Shown piece by piece: positions 8,545 through 16,871 of a stretch of 48,963 bases of DNA (within the stretch, counting starts at the first letter, position 1; each line of letters begins with the position of its first letter). Below the pieces are notes generated by a model. It had not been told where the DNA came from, ran no database searches, and saw only the letters and a program-made list of their open reading frames with translations. Made by a program: the position numbers and the translations under genes. The stretch is from an uncultured Granulosicoccaceae bacterium (lineage in GTDB: Bacteria; Pseudomonadota; Gammaproteobacteria; Granulosicoccales; Granulosicoccaceae). The stretch spans positions 1 to 48,963 of the forward strand of contig CALKXD010000210.1 of NCBI GenBank assembly GCA_938003855.1, given 5' to 3'.

Positions 8545-9765
8545 ATGGAAAAAAAGTCGTGTTTTATCTATTGCCGTAACCTGATGTTATCAGTGAGCGC
8601 AGGTTTGCTGATTGGTGGCGCTTCTGTCGTCGAGGCAGGTATTGCCTCCAAGGAAACCCCCGAGCGGGTTGAGATGATGTTCTGGTCTGCCGTGCAAAAC
8701 AGCACTAATCCGGAAGAACTTGACGCCTACGTCGAAGAATTTCCAGAAGGGCGGTTTGCACGCCTGGCCAAGGTGCGTGCACGAGCACTACGCCGTGGTG
8801 TCGGAACAACGTCCGCCCCTGTTGTGGCCGACCCGGTTGCCGCTGAGGTGGTCATACCCGCGCCGCAGGTGACGGAACCGGTAGTCGCCGCCGCTAAGGC
8901 CGCACCGCCAACCACTCCGGCAGCTCCCCCGGTGCTGCTGGCTGATCCTATAGACAGCATTGCAACGCCTGAGGTTGAGGTGGTATCTATAGAAAGCAAG
9001 TTAGGAAAAAGCAAAGAGCCTGTGCAGGAGTTAACGCTGGCGCGGCAGAAGCCGGCTGTTGAGGCCTCTCATGATTGTGTCGACTGCCCCGAAATGGTCA
9101 GTCTGAGTGCTGGCCGCTTTACGATGGGATCAACCAGAAAGAACGATCGCGCGGACCCGCCCCATGAGGTAGAGCTCGATTATCAATTTTCCATCTCGCA
9201 GTACGAAATTACCTCGGCGCAGTGGATCTACTGCGTTGATCAGGGAGGATGTGAAGAGATTGAGGGCAATCGCGACAATAAATCGGATCGCTCTCCGGCG
9301 GTGAACATCAGTTATAGGGATGCACAGGATTACGTCCAGTGGATAAGCGCTATGTCCGGAAATGAATACCGTCTGCCGACCGAAGCCGAGTGGGAATACG
9401 CCGCACGCGCAGGAACGTCGAGCAACTACTGGTGGGGTGATCAGCTAAAAGATTCAGTGGCCAATTGTCGTGGATGTGGGGGTGAGTGGAATGACAGTCT
9501 CCCCGCTGATGTGGACCAGTTTCCGGCTAACCCGTTTGGCTTGTATGCAATGTCTGGTGGCGTGTCTGAGTGGGCGCAAGGTTGCTGGACTGGCAGTTAC
9601 AAAGACAAAGCTGGCGATGTTGATAGTGAGAATTGCGAGCAGGGTGTGTTAAGAGGCGGGTCGTGGAAGAATGATGCCGACTATCTGAACTCTGCCACCC
9701 GGATTAAATTTGAAACGGATGTTCGCTATCTAACCAATGGTTTCCGGATCGTTCGGGTCAACTGA
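8545..9765 (+). CDS. Exported FGE-fold (SUMF1-like) protein lacking catalytic cysteines
   Basis: 406 residues from the ATG at 8545, chosen because a signal peptide follows (LMLSVSAGLLIGGASVVEAG). Residues about 35-80 form a repeat often seen with kinases and caspases (ETPERVEMMFWSAVQNSTNP, then EFPEGRFARLAK). A Pro/Ala/Val linker leads to an FGE-sulfatase domain (about 185-406): GRFTMGS, SQYEITSAQW, NISYRDAQDYVQW, YRLPTEAEWEYAARAG, NPFGLYAMSGGVSEW and GVLRGGSW, ending in NGFRIVRVN. True formylglycine-generating enzymes use a cysteine pair near the C-terminus; none is in the matching segment after GGSW, so this is probably a binding or effector version. It lies downstream of the kinase and presumably works with it. 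Confidence 0.86.
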   Translation: MEKKSCFIYCRNLMLSVSAGLLIGGASVVEAGIASKETPERVEMMFWSAVQNSTNPEELDAYVEEFPEGRFARLAKVRARALRRGVGTTSAPVVADPVAAEVVIPAPQVTEPVVAAAKAAPPTTPAAPPVLLADPIDSIATPEVEVVSIESKLGKSKEPVQELTLARQKPAVEASHDCVDCPEMVSLSAGRFTMGSTRKNDRADPPHEVELDYQFSISQYEITSAQWIYCVDQGGCEEIEGNRDNKSDRSPAVNISYRDAQDYVQWISAMSGNEYRLPTEAEWEYAARAGTSSNYWWGDQLKDSVANCRGCGGEWNDSLPADVDQFPANPFGLYAMSGGVSEWAQGCWTGSYKDKAGDVDSENCEQGVLRGGSWKNDADYLNSATRIKFETDVRYLTNGFRIVRVN

Positions 9766-10234
9766 AACCTTGATCAGGCCCCGTGGCGACTGGCTGCGGG
9801 GTTGTAGTGCAGTACATGATCTAATAACTCGATCACCACCAGCGTGGTTGAGGTCAGGCCGCAAGCAGGGATCCCTGTTATCTAATTGTCCGGTTCTCTC
9901 TCTAAAATAACCAAAGCGGTGGTCTGTCGCGGGTACTCATCCTGGCTCCCGGCATACGGGTGCCTGCCAGCGGTGGCGGTGCAGCGGTTGCAGGTGAGAT
10001 AATGCTGTCTATTACCGGCCGAATGATATGTGTAAGTAACGCCTGATGGCGGCAACAGAAGTCTGTATTGTATGCAGTGCCAGCGTTGAGGTGGGATAGG
10101 GCCGGCGGCCGTTGCTACACCTGGCCGTGACCCGGTAGGTATATGGCGCTATGCTGCTGCTTCGTTTACACCGCTATAGAGCGACAGTATCGGTGCAAAC
10201 AGGTTAACGGGTAAAGGCGTTGTAAGCTGTTCCG
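9766..10234. other. Convergent intergenic stretch, nothing recognised
   Basis: This lies between the ends of the FGE-fold gene (rightward) and the vWA gene (leftward). It contains a loose GC stem right after the FGE gene (CCCCG at about 9779 with CGGGG at about 9797) and the short palindrome AGGGATCCCT near 9867. I see no open frame with protein-like features and no T-tract terminator. Confidence 0.4.
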
Positions 10235-11053
10235 CTACCACTGGCAGTCGAGCTCTGTCGCGGACGGACTGTTTGCCCCGGCGCTGTTGTTTGCCCCCTC
10301 CCAGAGTTCGGCGAGTAGCTTCCAGATAAGAAGTTGTGATCCTGTGACAAAGCGGCCATTGGCATTAGCTGCCTTTGCAAACTCACAGAAAAATCCGTAA
10401 TCGCGACCATCAGTGTCGATGCCTGAATAGATAGCCAGCACTCTGTTGCCGCTGCTTGCACCGGTAAATTTAGCCGCGGCGCTGGGTGCATCAGTGGTGT
10501 CGGGGTCGCCTATGCTGCTCAGGGCGGTGTATTCAGGGCTCATGTCGCCAATCAAGACGAAGATGCGGGTTCTGTCATCGGATAAGTAGTTCGGGGTAAA
10601 CAGTTCAAGCCCGCGTGAGATTGCCTGCACCGGATCTACATAGCCGCCGGCGGCTATTACGTTTTCATCCAGAAACGCCAGCAGCCCGGCCAGGTTCCGG
10701 TCGGTCATCGGCTTAAGCGGGAAGGAGATATAGTGCTCGTTACCTGCGACAAAAAGGTCCCGATACGCTACCAGCCCGATTCGGAAATCGTCGATGAGGT
10801 TAGGGAAGTTATTGCCCAGTTCACCGAGGGCGGTTTTTAACTGAGCTATCTGCTCCCCCATTGATCCGCTCACATCGATAGCGATCACAAGGTCAATGTT
10901 AGTCGGGGCAACTACCTCGGGAGAGGGGGGCTTTAGCAGCGAGATAAGCACAATAAATAATAAGACGAACACTGCCATCATGCCGAAGATGAGATCACTG
11001 AACATCTCATAAAAACCATCCCGGGGTCTGGGGCGGTTCAACCATACGGCCAT
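10235..11053 (-). CDS. vWA-domain protein with MotB-like membrane helix
   Basis: 272 residues. After a short basic N-terminus there is one helix at about 17-40. The stretch FSDLIFGMMAVFVLLF aligns by eye with the stator helix of MotB (pattern ADF-x-TAMMA-x-F); Asp20 takes the place of the proton-carrying MotB aspartate. From residue 53 it is a von Willebrand A domain: DLVIAIDVSGSMGEQ has the MIDAS motif D60-x-S62-x-S64, LVAYRD provides a further acidic site, and RTIFVLIGDMSPEY-like strands follow. MotB normally ends in an OmpA-like peptidoglycan-binding domain; here vWA takes its place. The start is supported by AAGAGA upstream. The MotA-like protein encoded at 13260 is the likely partner. 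Confidence 0.85.
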   Translation of the reverse strand: MAVWLNRPRPRDGFYEMFSDLIFGMMAVFVLLFIVLISLLKPPSPEVVAPTNIDLVIAIDVSGSMGEQIAQLKTALGELGNNFPNLIDDFRIGLVAYRDLFVAGNEHYISFPLKPMTDRNLAGLLAFLDENVIAAGGYVDPVQAISRGLELFTPNYLSDDRTRIFVLIGDMSPEYTALSSIGDPDTTDAPSAAAKFTGASSGNRVLAIYSGIDTDGRDYGFFCEFAKAANANGRFVTGSQLLIWKLLAELWEGANNSAGANSPSATELDCQW

Positions 11054-11271
11054 GTATTGTCTCTTAGGTTATCGTCGGAAGCTGTGTTGCGGGAAAGATT
11101 CACCGGGTTGTCCGGAGAGTCCGGGCTGACGCTCCGCCTACCGGGCTTCAGCGGTAATTCAATACCCCGGAAACACCAGGGCAATGTGACGCGCAGAGGG
11201 TTTGATCGAGTTACCTTTCAACCCGCCCCCGGCGGATGTTACAACCACCCGGCGGTCGATTGACTGCCTTG

Positions 11272-11297
11272 CAATGCCCTGTTAGCTGCGGGCATTG
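11272..11297 (-). terminator. Stem-loop between the TAXI and vWA genes
   Basis: CAATGCCC (11272-11279) pairs perfectly with GGGCATTG (11290-11297), 16 bases past the stop of the leftward TAXI gene. No T-tract follows in the direction of transcription. With the 260-bp gap before the vWA gene, it suggests partial separation of the two transcripts. The rest of 11054-11313 shows no convincing gene. Confidence 0.4.
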
Positions 11298-11313
11298 AGG
11301 GGGGCGTTAAATC

Positions 11314-12303
11314 TTAGTTGCCTGCGGTCTTCAGTGTTTCGGTCGCTTTGTTGATCGCTTCGATCAGGCTTGAGTTTTCTGAGGGTGCGGTGCTGACCTG
11401 ACTTGATCGCAGGCACTCATACTGGCTCCAGCCATTGAGCTTCGCGTCAAAGTCGACTTTCTGCCATTTTGGATGGCCATTGTCCTGCAGCCAGTCATGA
11501 TTGGATTCGATAATACGGCTGACATCTGCAAGACGCTGGCAGTTGTTCATGCGGTAGGCAAAAGTGGTCAGTACAGCTTTGACCGCGATAGTAGGGACAT
11601 CTTCCTCGAGAAAGTCATAAGTACTTTGTGGGATGGTGGAGGTGGTCTGGTAGGTTTCCAGAATGTTTTTGTCTGTCAGTGGCAGCAAATGGAGTTGATC
11701 GTCTGCATCCACGTGTTCCTTAAACAGTGTCACCGGTAGTCCTGCGACATAAACCATCGCGTCAATCTCGCGCTTTTTAAGCGCGCTGAGTGCACTTTTA
11801 CCTGATTGATAAACTTCCTCTATATCAAAATTTGCCAGTGTCGAAAAAATTACTTTGGAGGTCAGATAGGTGCCGCTGCCGGTGGTGCCGATGGCGATGC
11901 GTTTGCCGTCCAGGTCGTCGAAATCCTGAATGTCACGGGTCGCCAGTATATGAATTTCTTCATTGTAGAGCGGGTACATCATGCGGATTTTTTTGGCGTA
12001 TTTTTTCATTGTCCGGTCGTCGGAACTGGCGATAAAAGCCAGCACATCGGACTGCACGATACCCATCTGGGCGTGTGGTGCTTTGTAGACGTCTTTAATA
12101 TTGTCCAGTGATCCGCGCGACTCATGGACATCCAGGTTGATGTTGTGACTCTGTAGCAAGGTGCTGAGATCCTTGCCGATTTTGATATAGGTGCCAGAGC
12201 TGCCACCGGTAACAATGCCGAGCGTTTCCTGCGCCGCAGCGGGGGTCACTTGAATTACTACAGCAAGCGAGAAAATCGCAAAATGGCGGAAGTAATTTTT
12301 CAT
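11314..12303 (-). CDS. TAXI-family solute-binding protein (orphan)
   Basis: 329 residues from the ATG at 12303; this start gives a signal peptide (FAIFSLAVVIQVTPAAAQE) while the longer frame upstream does not. The mature protein opens with LGIVTGGSSGTYIKIGKDLS, the TAXI (TRAP-associated extracytoplasmic immunogenic) signature. It continues with VHESRGSLDNIKDV, QMGIVQSDVLAF, DLDGKRIAIGTTGSGTYLTS and a KKREIDAMVYVAGLP segment. TAXI proteins bind carboxylates such as glutamate for fused TRAP permeases. No permease lies next to it; the nearest fused TRAP gene is 23 kb away with its own TAXI protein. Its place between the zinc-ribbon/MotA pair and the vWA gene suggests a sensory role in that complex, which is inference. 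Confidence 0.88.
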   Translation of the reverse strand: MKNYFRHFAIFSLAVVIQVTPAAAQETLGIVTGGSSGTYIKIGKDLSTLLQSHNINLDVHESRGSLDNIKDVYKAPHAQMGIVQSDVLAFIASSDDRTMKKYAKKIRMMYPLYNEEIHILATRDIQDFDDLDGKRIAIGTTGSGTYLTSKVIFSTLANFDIEEVYQSGKSALSALKKREIDAMVYVAGLPVTLFKEHVDADDQLHLLPLTDKNILETYQTTSTIPQSTYDFLEEDVPTIAVKAVLTTFAYRMNNCQRLADVSRIIESNHDWLQDNGHPKWQKVDFDAKLNGWSQYECLRSSQVSTAPSENSSLIEAINKATETLKTAGN

Positions 12304-12504
12304 TGTCACTTTCAAATATCCCTCAAGAAATGGTACGTGCTGACGGACCGGCGGTCCGCGATTTGATTGCTCACCGTGTCGATAGCGTTGCGGCCGCCCG
12401 TGCCTTGGCGGTGGACTTGCGGAGTTAAGTCTAGTAGTTCGCAGTGGTTTGTCCACGCGGCAAAGTGTGGCCTGGTTGGCAGCTTTGTATAACTGACGGC
12501 GCGG

Positions 12505-13260
12505 TCAGTTTTTCAATGCGTCCAATAGATCCTTACTGACATCGATACCGCTGCCCGCTGGCGCGGCAGGCGCATCAATTACCGGCGTATTAGAGCGGGT
12601 AGTTGTTACCGGCTTTGCCGAAAGCGCGGTGTCGGTGGCGACTATCGCCTTGGTGGTCTCGGTGGGCATTACTGCGGGTTGCGAGGTCGGGCTGACGGGG
12701 CTTGTGTCCGTCGACTGTGTGTCGTGCAGGGCGCTTGCCATAGCCGGGGAGTCGGCGGTGGTTTTATAGATCTGTGCGACCAGAACGTTGTACAGCCAGC
12801 TGCAGAAAAATACACCGATGATCGTTGAGCTGATAGCCAGAGGTGTTTGCAGAGACCCGGGTATCGGTCTGCTACGCAGCGCGGCCAGCCTAACCCGCAC
12901 AGGCGTCGTCGATGGGGCTGGAGGTGGAGCCGGGCTTACCGGCTGCGGGTTTTCCCGGGGTTTCTTTTTCGAACTGACGGAACCGCGTGCCGTTGTGCCG
13001 ACCCTTCGTCTGGATTTCTTTTTTGACCTGGCCGGTTTGGCTTTTACAGGGTTAGTTTGAGTCGGGTTTGTTTGAGCCAGTCTGGTGGTGGTCGGCTCGC
13101 TTTTATTGCCACTGAGTTTTATTTTCGGCAGAGGCACAGCGGTGGTATCTCCGCACTCTTTGCAGCGTTTCCGGGTTCGGGATTCTGCGTAGGTGGCGGT
13201 CAGCGTGGTGCCGCAGTGCTGGCACTCGTAGCGTATTTTGCTCTGTTGCGTTTTAGGCAT
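12505..13260 (-). CDS. Zinc-ribbon single-pass membrane protein
   Basis: 251 residues. The N-terminus has a CxxC...CxxC zinc ribbon (Cys13, Cys16, Cys33, Cys36; YECQHCG and KRCKECGD). Next comes a long basic, Lys/Arg/Pro-rich disordered stretch (about 45-135), one membrane helix at about 141-162 (SSTIIGVFFCSWLYNVLVAQ), and a Ser/Thr/Pro-rich C-terminal part ending in SKDLLDALKN. The ribbon should face the cytoplasm. The start codon shares one base with the stop of the upstream MotA-like gene (TGATG), so translation is probably coupled and the two products are likely in one complex. I recognise no named family; an adaptor role is a guess. Confidence 0.78.
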   Translation of the reverse strand: MPKTQQSKIRYECQHCGTTLTATYAESRTRKRCKECGDTTAVPLPKIKLSGNKSEPTTTRLAQTNPTQTNPVKAKPARSKKKSRRRVGTTARGSVSSKKKPRENPQPVSPAPPPAPSTTPVRVRLAALRSRPIPGSLQTPLAISSTIIGVFFCSWLYNVLVAQIYKTTADSPAMASALHDTQSTDTSPVSPTSQPAVMPTETTKAIVATDTALSAKPVTTTRSNTPVIDAPAAPAGSGIDVSKDLLDALKN

Positions 13261-14054
13261 CAGGATTTCTTGTAAAAACCGACTTCATAAAGTTGAAGAG
13301 CATGGCTTCGCATAGATGGCAGTACGTGAACCTCGGTGAGTTCCGCTATGTGAGTGACATATTTGGTGATGTTGGCTTCGATGACATTAGTCAGGATTCG
13401 CAGCACGACGCCACCCAGTATGGCTCCCAGGAGTGTAGTATAAAATGCGGTGTCCAACCCGGATAAGGCACCGCCTTCAACCATCAGGCTGGAAATAAAC
13501 AGCGTGGTATTCTCGGGATCAAAGTCGCCCAGTGAGAGGCGAAGTTTACCGACCATGACGATTAACCCCATGATAGTGCCGATTAACCCCATCGTGATCA
13601 GAATGCTGGAGAACAGTTCGGAAACGCGGTTTTTAGCGTGGAGTTTATCGTTCAGGATGCCAATCAGGGTTTCCTGGCTGATCTCATGGTTTTCCTGAAA
13701 AATAGTAAACAGTGAATTGATGTGTGATCGAAAAAGGGAGTCCGGTGTTTTTTTCAGAAACTGCTCGATATCGTCGAGCTCAACCAGTTCGGCCACCTGC
13801 TGCGAAGCGGTGAGGGTTTCTCTGGACAGAAAAAGCGCATCGCCAAAGCTTCTGAATAGTGTCAGGCTGGCCAGAATACCGATGATCGTGTAGGCGATTA
13901 CATCGCTGTGTAAGCCGAGTATGGTGTTGCCGGTGAACAGTGAAACCGTCAGCATGCCCATGCTGAGTAATAGAATGGTAAACCAGAACAACCACTCGCG
14001 CAGCGACGAGCGTGCCGAGAAGTGTGTCTGATATTCCAATGGCGTAGATGACAT
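13260..14054 (-). CDS. MotA/TolQ/ExbB-type proton-channel protein
   Basis: 264 residues with four membrane helices in the 2+2 pattern of MotA: WLFWFTILLLSMGMLTVSLF, VIAYTIIGILASLTLF, a cytoplasmic loop of about 70 residues, then SELFSSILITMGLIGTIMGL and GLDTAFYTTLLGAILGGVVL. The third and fourth helices, with GLIGTIMGL and LDTAFYTTLLG, carry the MotA/TolQ/ExbB signature. The family forms pentameric ion-driven motors around two copies of a MotB/TolR/ExbD partner. No ordinary partner is nearby, but the vWA gene at 10235 has a MotB-like helix. The ATG at 14054 was chosen over a TTG at 14078. It is the first gene of the leftward group. Confidence 0.87.
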   Translation of the reverse strand: MSSTPLEYQTHFSARSSLREWLFWFTILLLSMGMLTVSLFTGNTILGLHSDVIAYTIIGILASLTLFRSFGDALFLSRETLTASQQVAELVELDDIEQFLKKTPDSLFRSHINSLFTIFQENHEISQETLIGILNDKLHAKNRVSELFSSILITMGLIGTIMGLIVMVGKLRLSLGDFDPENTTLFISSLMVEGGALSGLDTAFYTTLLGAILGGVVLRILTNVIEANITKYVTHIAELTEVHVLPSMRSHALQLYEVGFYKKS

Positions 14055-14344
14055 TCGTGCTGTTTCCGGATCCTGCAATATAGAAATAAGTGAGCCGTGT
14101 GGTATCGGCGGGTTAGCTCAGGGTGTCTGCTGCCCGGGGGTGTTGCAGTAACCCGGTTCAATGACTGCGGGTCAATCCTTTGAACCTGTTTGCGTTACCG
14201 CGATTGATGCCAGGGGGTTGTGTCCGTTGCTTTTAGATTGTTACCAGCATCTATAGATCAGAGCGGCGCACTTGTCATGTAGCGGGGGCGTGGTCGTATC
14301 GCAGATTCAGGCCGATGGTGTCAGCGGCGTGCCCGGTGCTGAGC
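14055..14344. other. Intergenic, probable promoter region of the MotA-like group
   Basis: 290 bp between arfB and the MotA-like gene, both leftward. I see no gene or clear stem-loop. The start of the MotA-like gene lies about ten bases after a GGA-containing weak ribosome site. Confidence 0.35.
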
Positions 14345-14758
14345 TCAATAGTCGGTTTTACCGCGAAGTTGCTTTAGTTTGCTGTGTTTAGTCTTGCTGT
14401 CCATGCGGCGTTTTTGCGAACCGCGAGTTGGCCGGGTCGGACGCCGTTTTTTCGGCACCACGGTAACGCTTCGGATGAGGTCACCCAGTCTGGCAAGCGC
14501 GTCATCGCGGTTTTTGTCCAGCACTCGGTATTGCTGTGCCTTGATAACGACCACACCTTCTTTGGTAATACGGCTGTCACGCAATGCCAGCAGGCGCTGC
14601 TTATATGCGTCCGGTAGTGATGATGCGTTGATATCAAAACGCAGATGCACAGCAGAAGAGGTTTTGTTTACTTTCTGCCCTCCGGCGCCCTGTGCACGGA
14701 TTGCCTGCAGCTCTATTTCGGCGGCGGGAATGATAAGGTGTGGTGAGATCTGAAGCAT
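14345..14758 (-). CDS. arfB: Alternative ribosome-rescue factor ArfB
   Basis: 137 residues, the usual size for ArfB (YaeJ). AQGAGGQKVNK carries the GGQ motif (Gly26-Gly27-Gln28) that hydrolyses peptidyl-tRNA, followed by the release-factor-like HLRFDINASSLP and DSRITKEGVVVI segments. The C-terminal tail is highly basic (KKRRPTRPTRGSQKRRMDSK), as needed to enter the empty mRNA channel of stalled ribosomes. The protein frees ribosomes on non-stop mRNAs without needing a codon. The gene stands alone. Confidence 0.95.
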   Translation of the reverse strand: MLQISPHLIIPAAEIELQAIRAQGAGGQKVNKTSSAVHLRFDINASSLPDAYKQRLLALRDSRITKEGVVVIKAQQYRVLDKNRDDALARLGDLIRSVTVVPKKRRPTRPTRGSQKRRMDSKTKHSKLKQLRGKTDY

Positions 14759-15002
14759 GGTGGCTACAACAATTGAGCTGGGCAGGTTACCGGTGAGTGG
14801 GTCGGGTAGCAGTATAGCCGCTTACCGGACTCCCACCCGACAGAATATCTGCAAACCCGCTGTGCCGCGGCACTGTGGTGATCTGTATTACTTTATTATG
14901 TCTTGCACACGCGGGACGGAATTGATTTGAATTGCGGGTGGGCCGATCGTTGCTATGGTGGACTGTACACGCACTGTCAGGTGTACGCGCACAGACTGGC
15001 GA

Positions 15003-15443
15003 CTAACTGTGTTCCACCGCGGCGATGAAATTGTGATACAGCGACCAGTCAGGTTGTCGGGAGTTTTCTATTTCTATCGGATACGCAATTTTTTCGGCAA
15101 GTGCGGCATTGAGCTGCTCCATCCAGAGGTCGACGTCGGCAACGTACCAATGCCATTCCTTGTTGCCGTTGCCGGTGACTACCAGCATCAGGTGGCCGTA
15201 TTCTCTGCAGTCGAGATGTGAAAGAGCGTTTTCAAGTTCGATCTGCGCCTCGTTGGTCGCTGCATCCGGCATACCGCTGTCAGCGGCCGGCTCATACGAC
15301 CAGTAAATGGTGATCAGATAGGGGTAGCTTGCCTGTTCAGACCCGTCGGGGATACTTTTAAGGCTCCGGAACACCAGCGTGTTGCCGTTTTCTTCGCCGC
15401 TTGCGGTGAAGGTGTTGTCTGGTGCAGATTGTTCTGAAGTCAC
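15003..15443 (-). CDS. DUF695 domain protein
   Basis: 146 residues, soluble. LITIYWSYEPAADSGMPD near the start, an AQIELENALSHLD helix, HLMLVVTGNGNKEWHWYVAD and a final KIAYPIEIENSRQPDW with SLYHNFIAA match the pattern of DUF695 proteins, which are small cytoplasmic proteins of unknown function. Asp and Trp residues in that last segment are conserved in the family. No operon partner is seen; the HAD gene starts divergently 155 bp away. Confidence 0.75.
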   Translation of the reverse strand: MTSEQSAPDNTFTASGEENGNTLVFRSLKSIPDGSEQASYPYLITIYWSYEPAADSGMPDAATNEAQIELENALSHLDCREYGHLMLVVTGNGNKEWHWYVADVDLWMEQLNAALAEKIAYPIEIENSRQPDWSLYHNFIAAVEHS

Positions 15444-15598
15444 TGTGTTCCCGTATGTGCAGCGTGGTGGTGCGGGGATTGTGCCAGTGGCACCGGCACA
15501 GCGCCAATCGATTTGATAACACGGTAGCAGAGATCGCTGCGAAGTAAGCGGTCATTTCGGTACAATTGCCCATTACTCACCAGAGCCGGCACACGCGC

Positions 15599-16312
15599 AT
15601 GAGCAGCACCAGGATTACGGGCATTATTTTCGATAAGGACGGCACATTGTTTAGCTTCAGTGATGTGTGGGGCACCTGGTGTGAGCGCGTGCTGCTGGAG
15701 TTGGCGCCGGGTGATCCCGGGTTGCAAGCCCGATTAGCCGATGAAGCAGGCTACAATCTGGCCAGCAAGGAATTCCGCGCCGGCTCACCGGTTGTCAATG
15801 CCTCGGCCGATGAGACCACCGCGCTGTGGACGGCGCTGTTGCCGGGTAAATCGTTCGCGGATGTGGAGGCCGCCGGCCTGCGTTGTCTGACCGACTTGCC
15901 GTTAACGCCGCTGGCTGATCTGCCGCTCTATTTTGCCGATCTGCGGCAGGCGGGAATGAAGCTTGGTGTTGCCACTAATGACTACGAATCTGTCGCGCGT
16001 GATCAGCTGTGCTCAGTGAATGCTGAAGCCGCGGTTGATTTCATTTGCGGATTTGATTCGGGTTTTGGCTACAAGCCGGATTCCGGCATGATTGACGCGT
16101 TTTGCAGGCACACCGGGTGTGCAGCGGAGAATGTAGCGATGGTAGGGGACAGTACTCATGACCTTCACGCGGGTCTTGCAGCAGGTGTCGGATTGAAAAT
16201 CGGTGTCTTAACGGGGCCTGCCAGTGCCGCTGAATTGCAGGACCATGCCGATGTGGTGCTTGATGATATTTCCGGGTTGCTGCCATTTCTGCGCAACGGG
16301 ATATTGCTCTGA
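15599..16312 (+). CDS. HAD-superfamily phosphatase (Gph-like)
   Basis: 237 residues from the ATG at 15599; an earlier TTG at 15566 would add a non-conserved stretch. All four HAD motifs are visible: IIFDKDGTL (motif I with nucleophile and acid/base Asp), LGVATNDY (II), GYKPDSGMI (III, Lys) and MVGDSTHDLHAG (IV). A helical cap lies between motifs I and II, as in phosphoglycolate phosphatase and related enzymes. It should hydrolyse a small phosphate ester in the cytoplasm; the substrate cannot be deduced. It is followed 55 bp later by yajD, possibly in one transcript. Confidence 0.88.
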   Translation: MSSTRITGIIFDKDGTLFSFSDVWGTWCERVLLELAPGDPGLQARLADEAGYNLASKEFRAGSPVVNASADETTALWTALLPGKSFADVEAAGLRCLTDLPLTPLADLPLYFADLRQAGMKLGVATNDYESVARDQLCSVNAEAAVDFICGFDSGFGYKPDSGMIDAFCRHTGCAAENVAMVGDSTHDLHAGLAAGVGLKIGVLTGPASAAELQDHADVVLDDISGLLPFLRNGILL

Positions 16313-16367
16313 CCGGTCTATTGTGTTGTATTGAGTCTGGTTTTAGCCACAGATTACAGGTGCCCCG

Positions 16368-16727
16368 ATGGCCAATAACAGCAGCAAACTAGACAAACTG
16401 GTCGCCTCGGCGCGTGCCTCCTACGAGAGTCGGGAGGATGGTTACCGCCAGCGCTCACTGAAAATGTACCCCTGGGTGTGCGGTCGCTGCATGCGTGAAT
16501 TTGATCAAAGCAATGTGCGTGAACTGACCGTGCATCATCGCGACCACAATCACGACAACAACCCGGAAGACGGCAGTAACTGGGAGCTGCTGTGTGTGTT
16601 TTGTCACGATAACGAACACCAGCGCTTCGTGGAACAGATTACCTACGGGGAAGATAAAACCGGACCTGTGGCCACCCATAACCCTTTCGCAGATCTAAAG
16701 TCCATGCTTGGCAAAGACACCGACTGA
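16368..16727 (+). CDS. yajD: YajD-family HNH nuclease
   Basis: 119 residues. GYRQRSLKMYPWVCGRC (with MREF next) and RELTVHHRDHNHDNNPEDGS followed by NWELLCVFCHDNEH match Escherichia coli YajD almost throughout. Two CxxC pairs bind zinc, and the HH/N/H residues form the HNH active site. The ending NPFADLKSML is also typical. The family is conserved in gammaproteobacteria, and its cellular role is not well defined. Confidence 0.93.
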   Translation: MANNSSKLDKLVASARASYESREDGYRQRSLKMYPWVCGRCMREFDQSNVRELTVHHRDHNHDNNPEDGSNWELLCVFCHDNEHQRFVEQITYGEDKTGPVATHNPFADLKSMLGKDTD

Positions 16728-16871
16728 TCTCTGTAGATTCAGACGATAGTGGTGGCCGGACCTGCCTCCGTGGTATCAATTGACTGCAGGCCGGTGATCG
16801 TCCCGGACTGTCGGCACTGGATATAAATTATCGAACCAAAAAACCGAATCGACTTACCGGGCGGGTCCCTG

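Noticed and set aside
11057-11263. 68-codon + frame between the vWA and TAXI genes
   Set aside because: Opposite strand to its neighbours, no ribosome site and no recognisable features.
6146-14054. Type VI secretion or Zorya defence locus
   Set aside because: No T6SS structural gene is present, the MotA-like protein lacks a long ZorA tail, no OmpA-like domain or ZorC/ZorD/ZorE gene is seen, so neither label fits.
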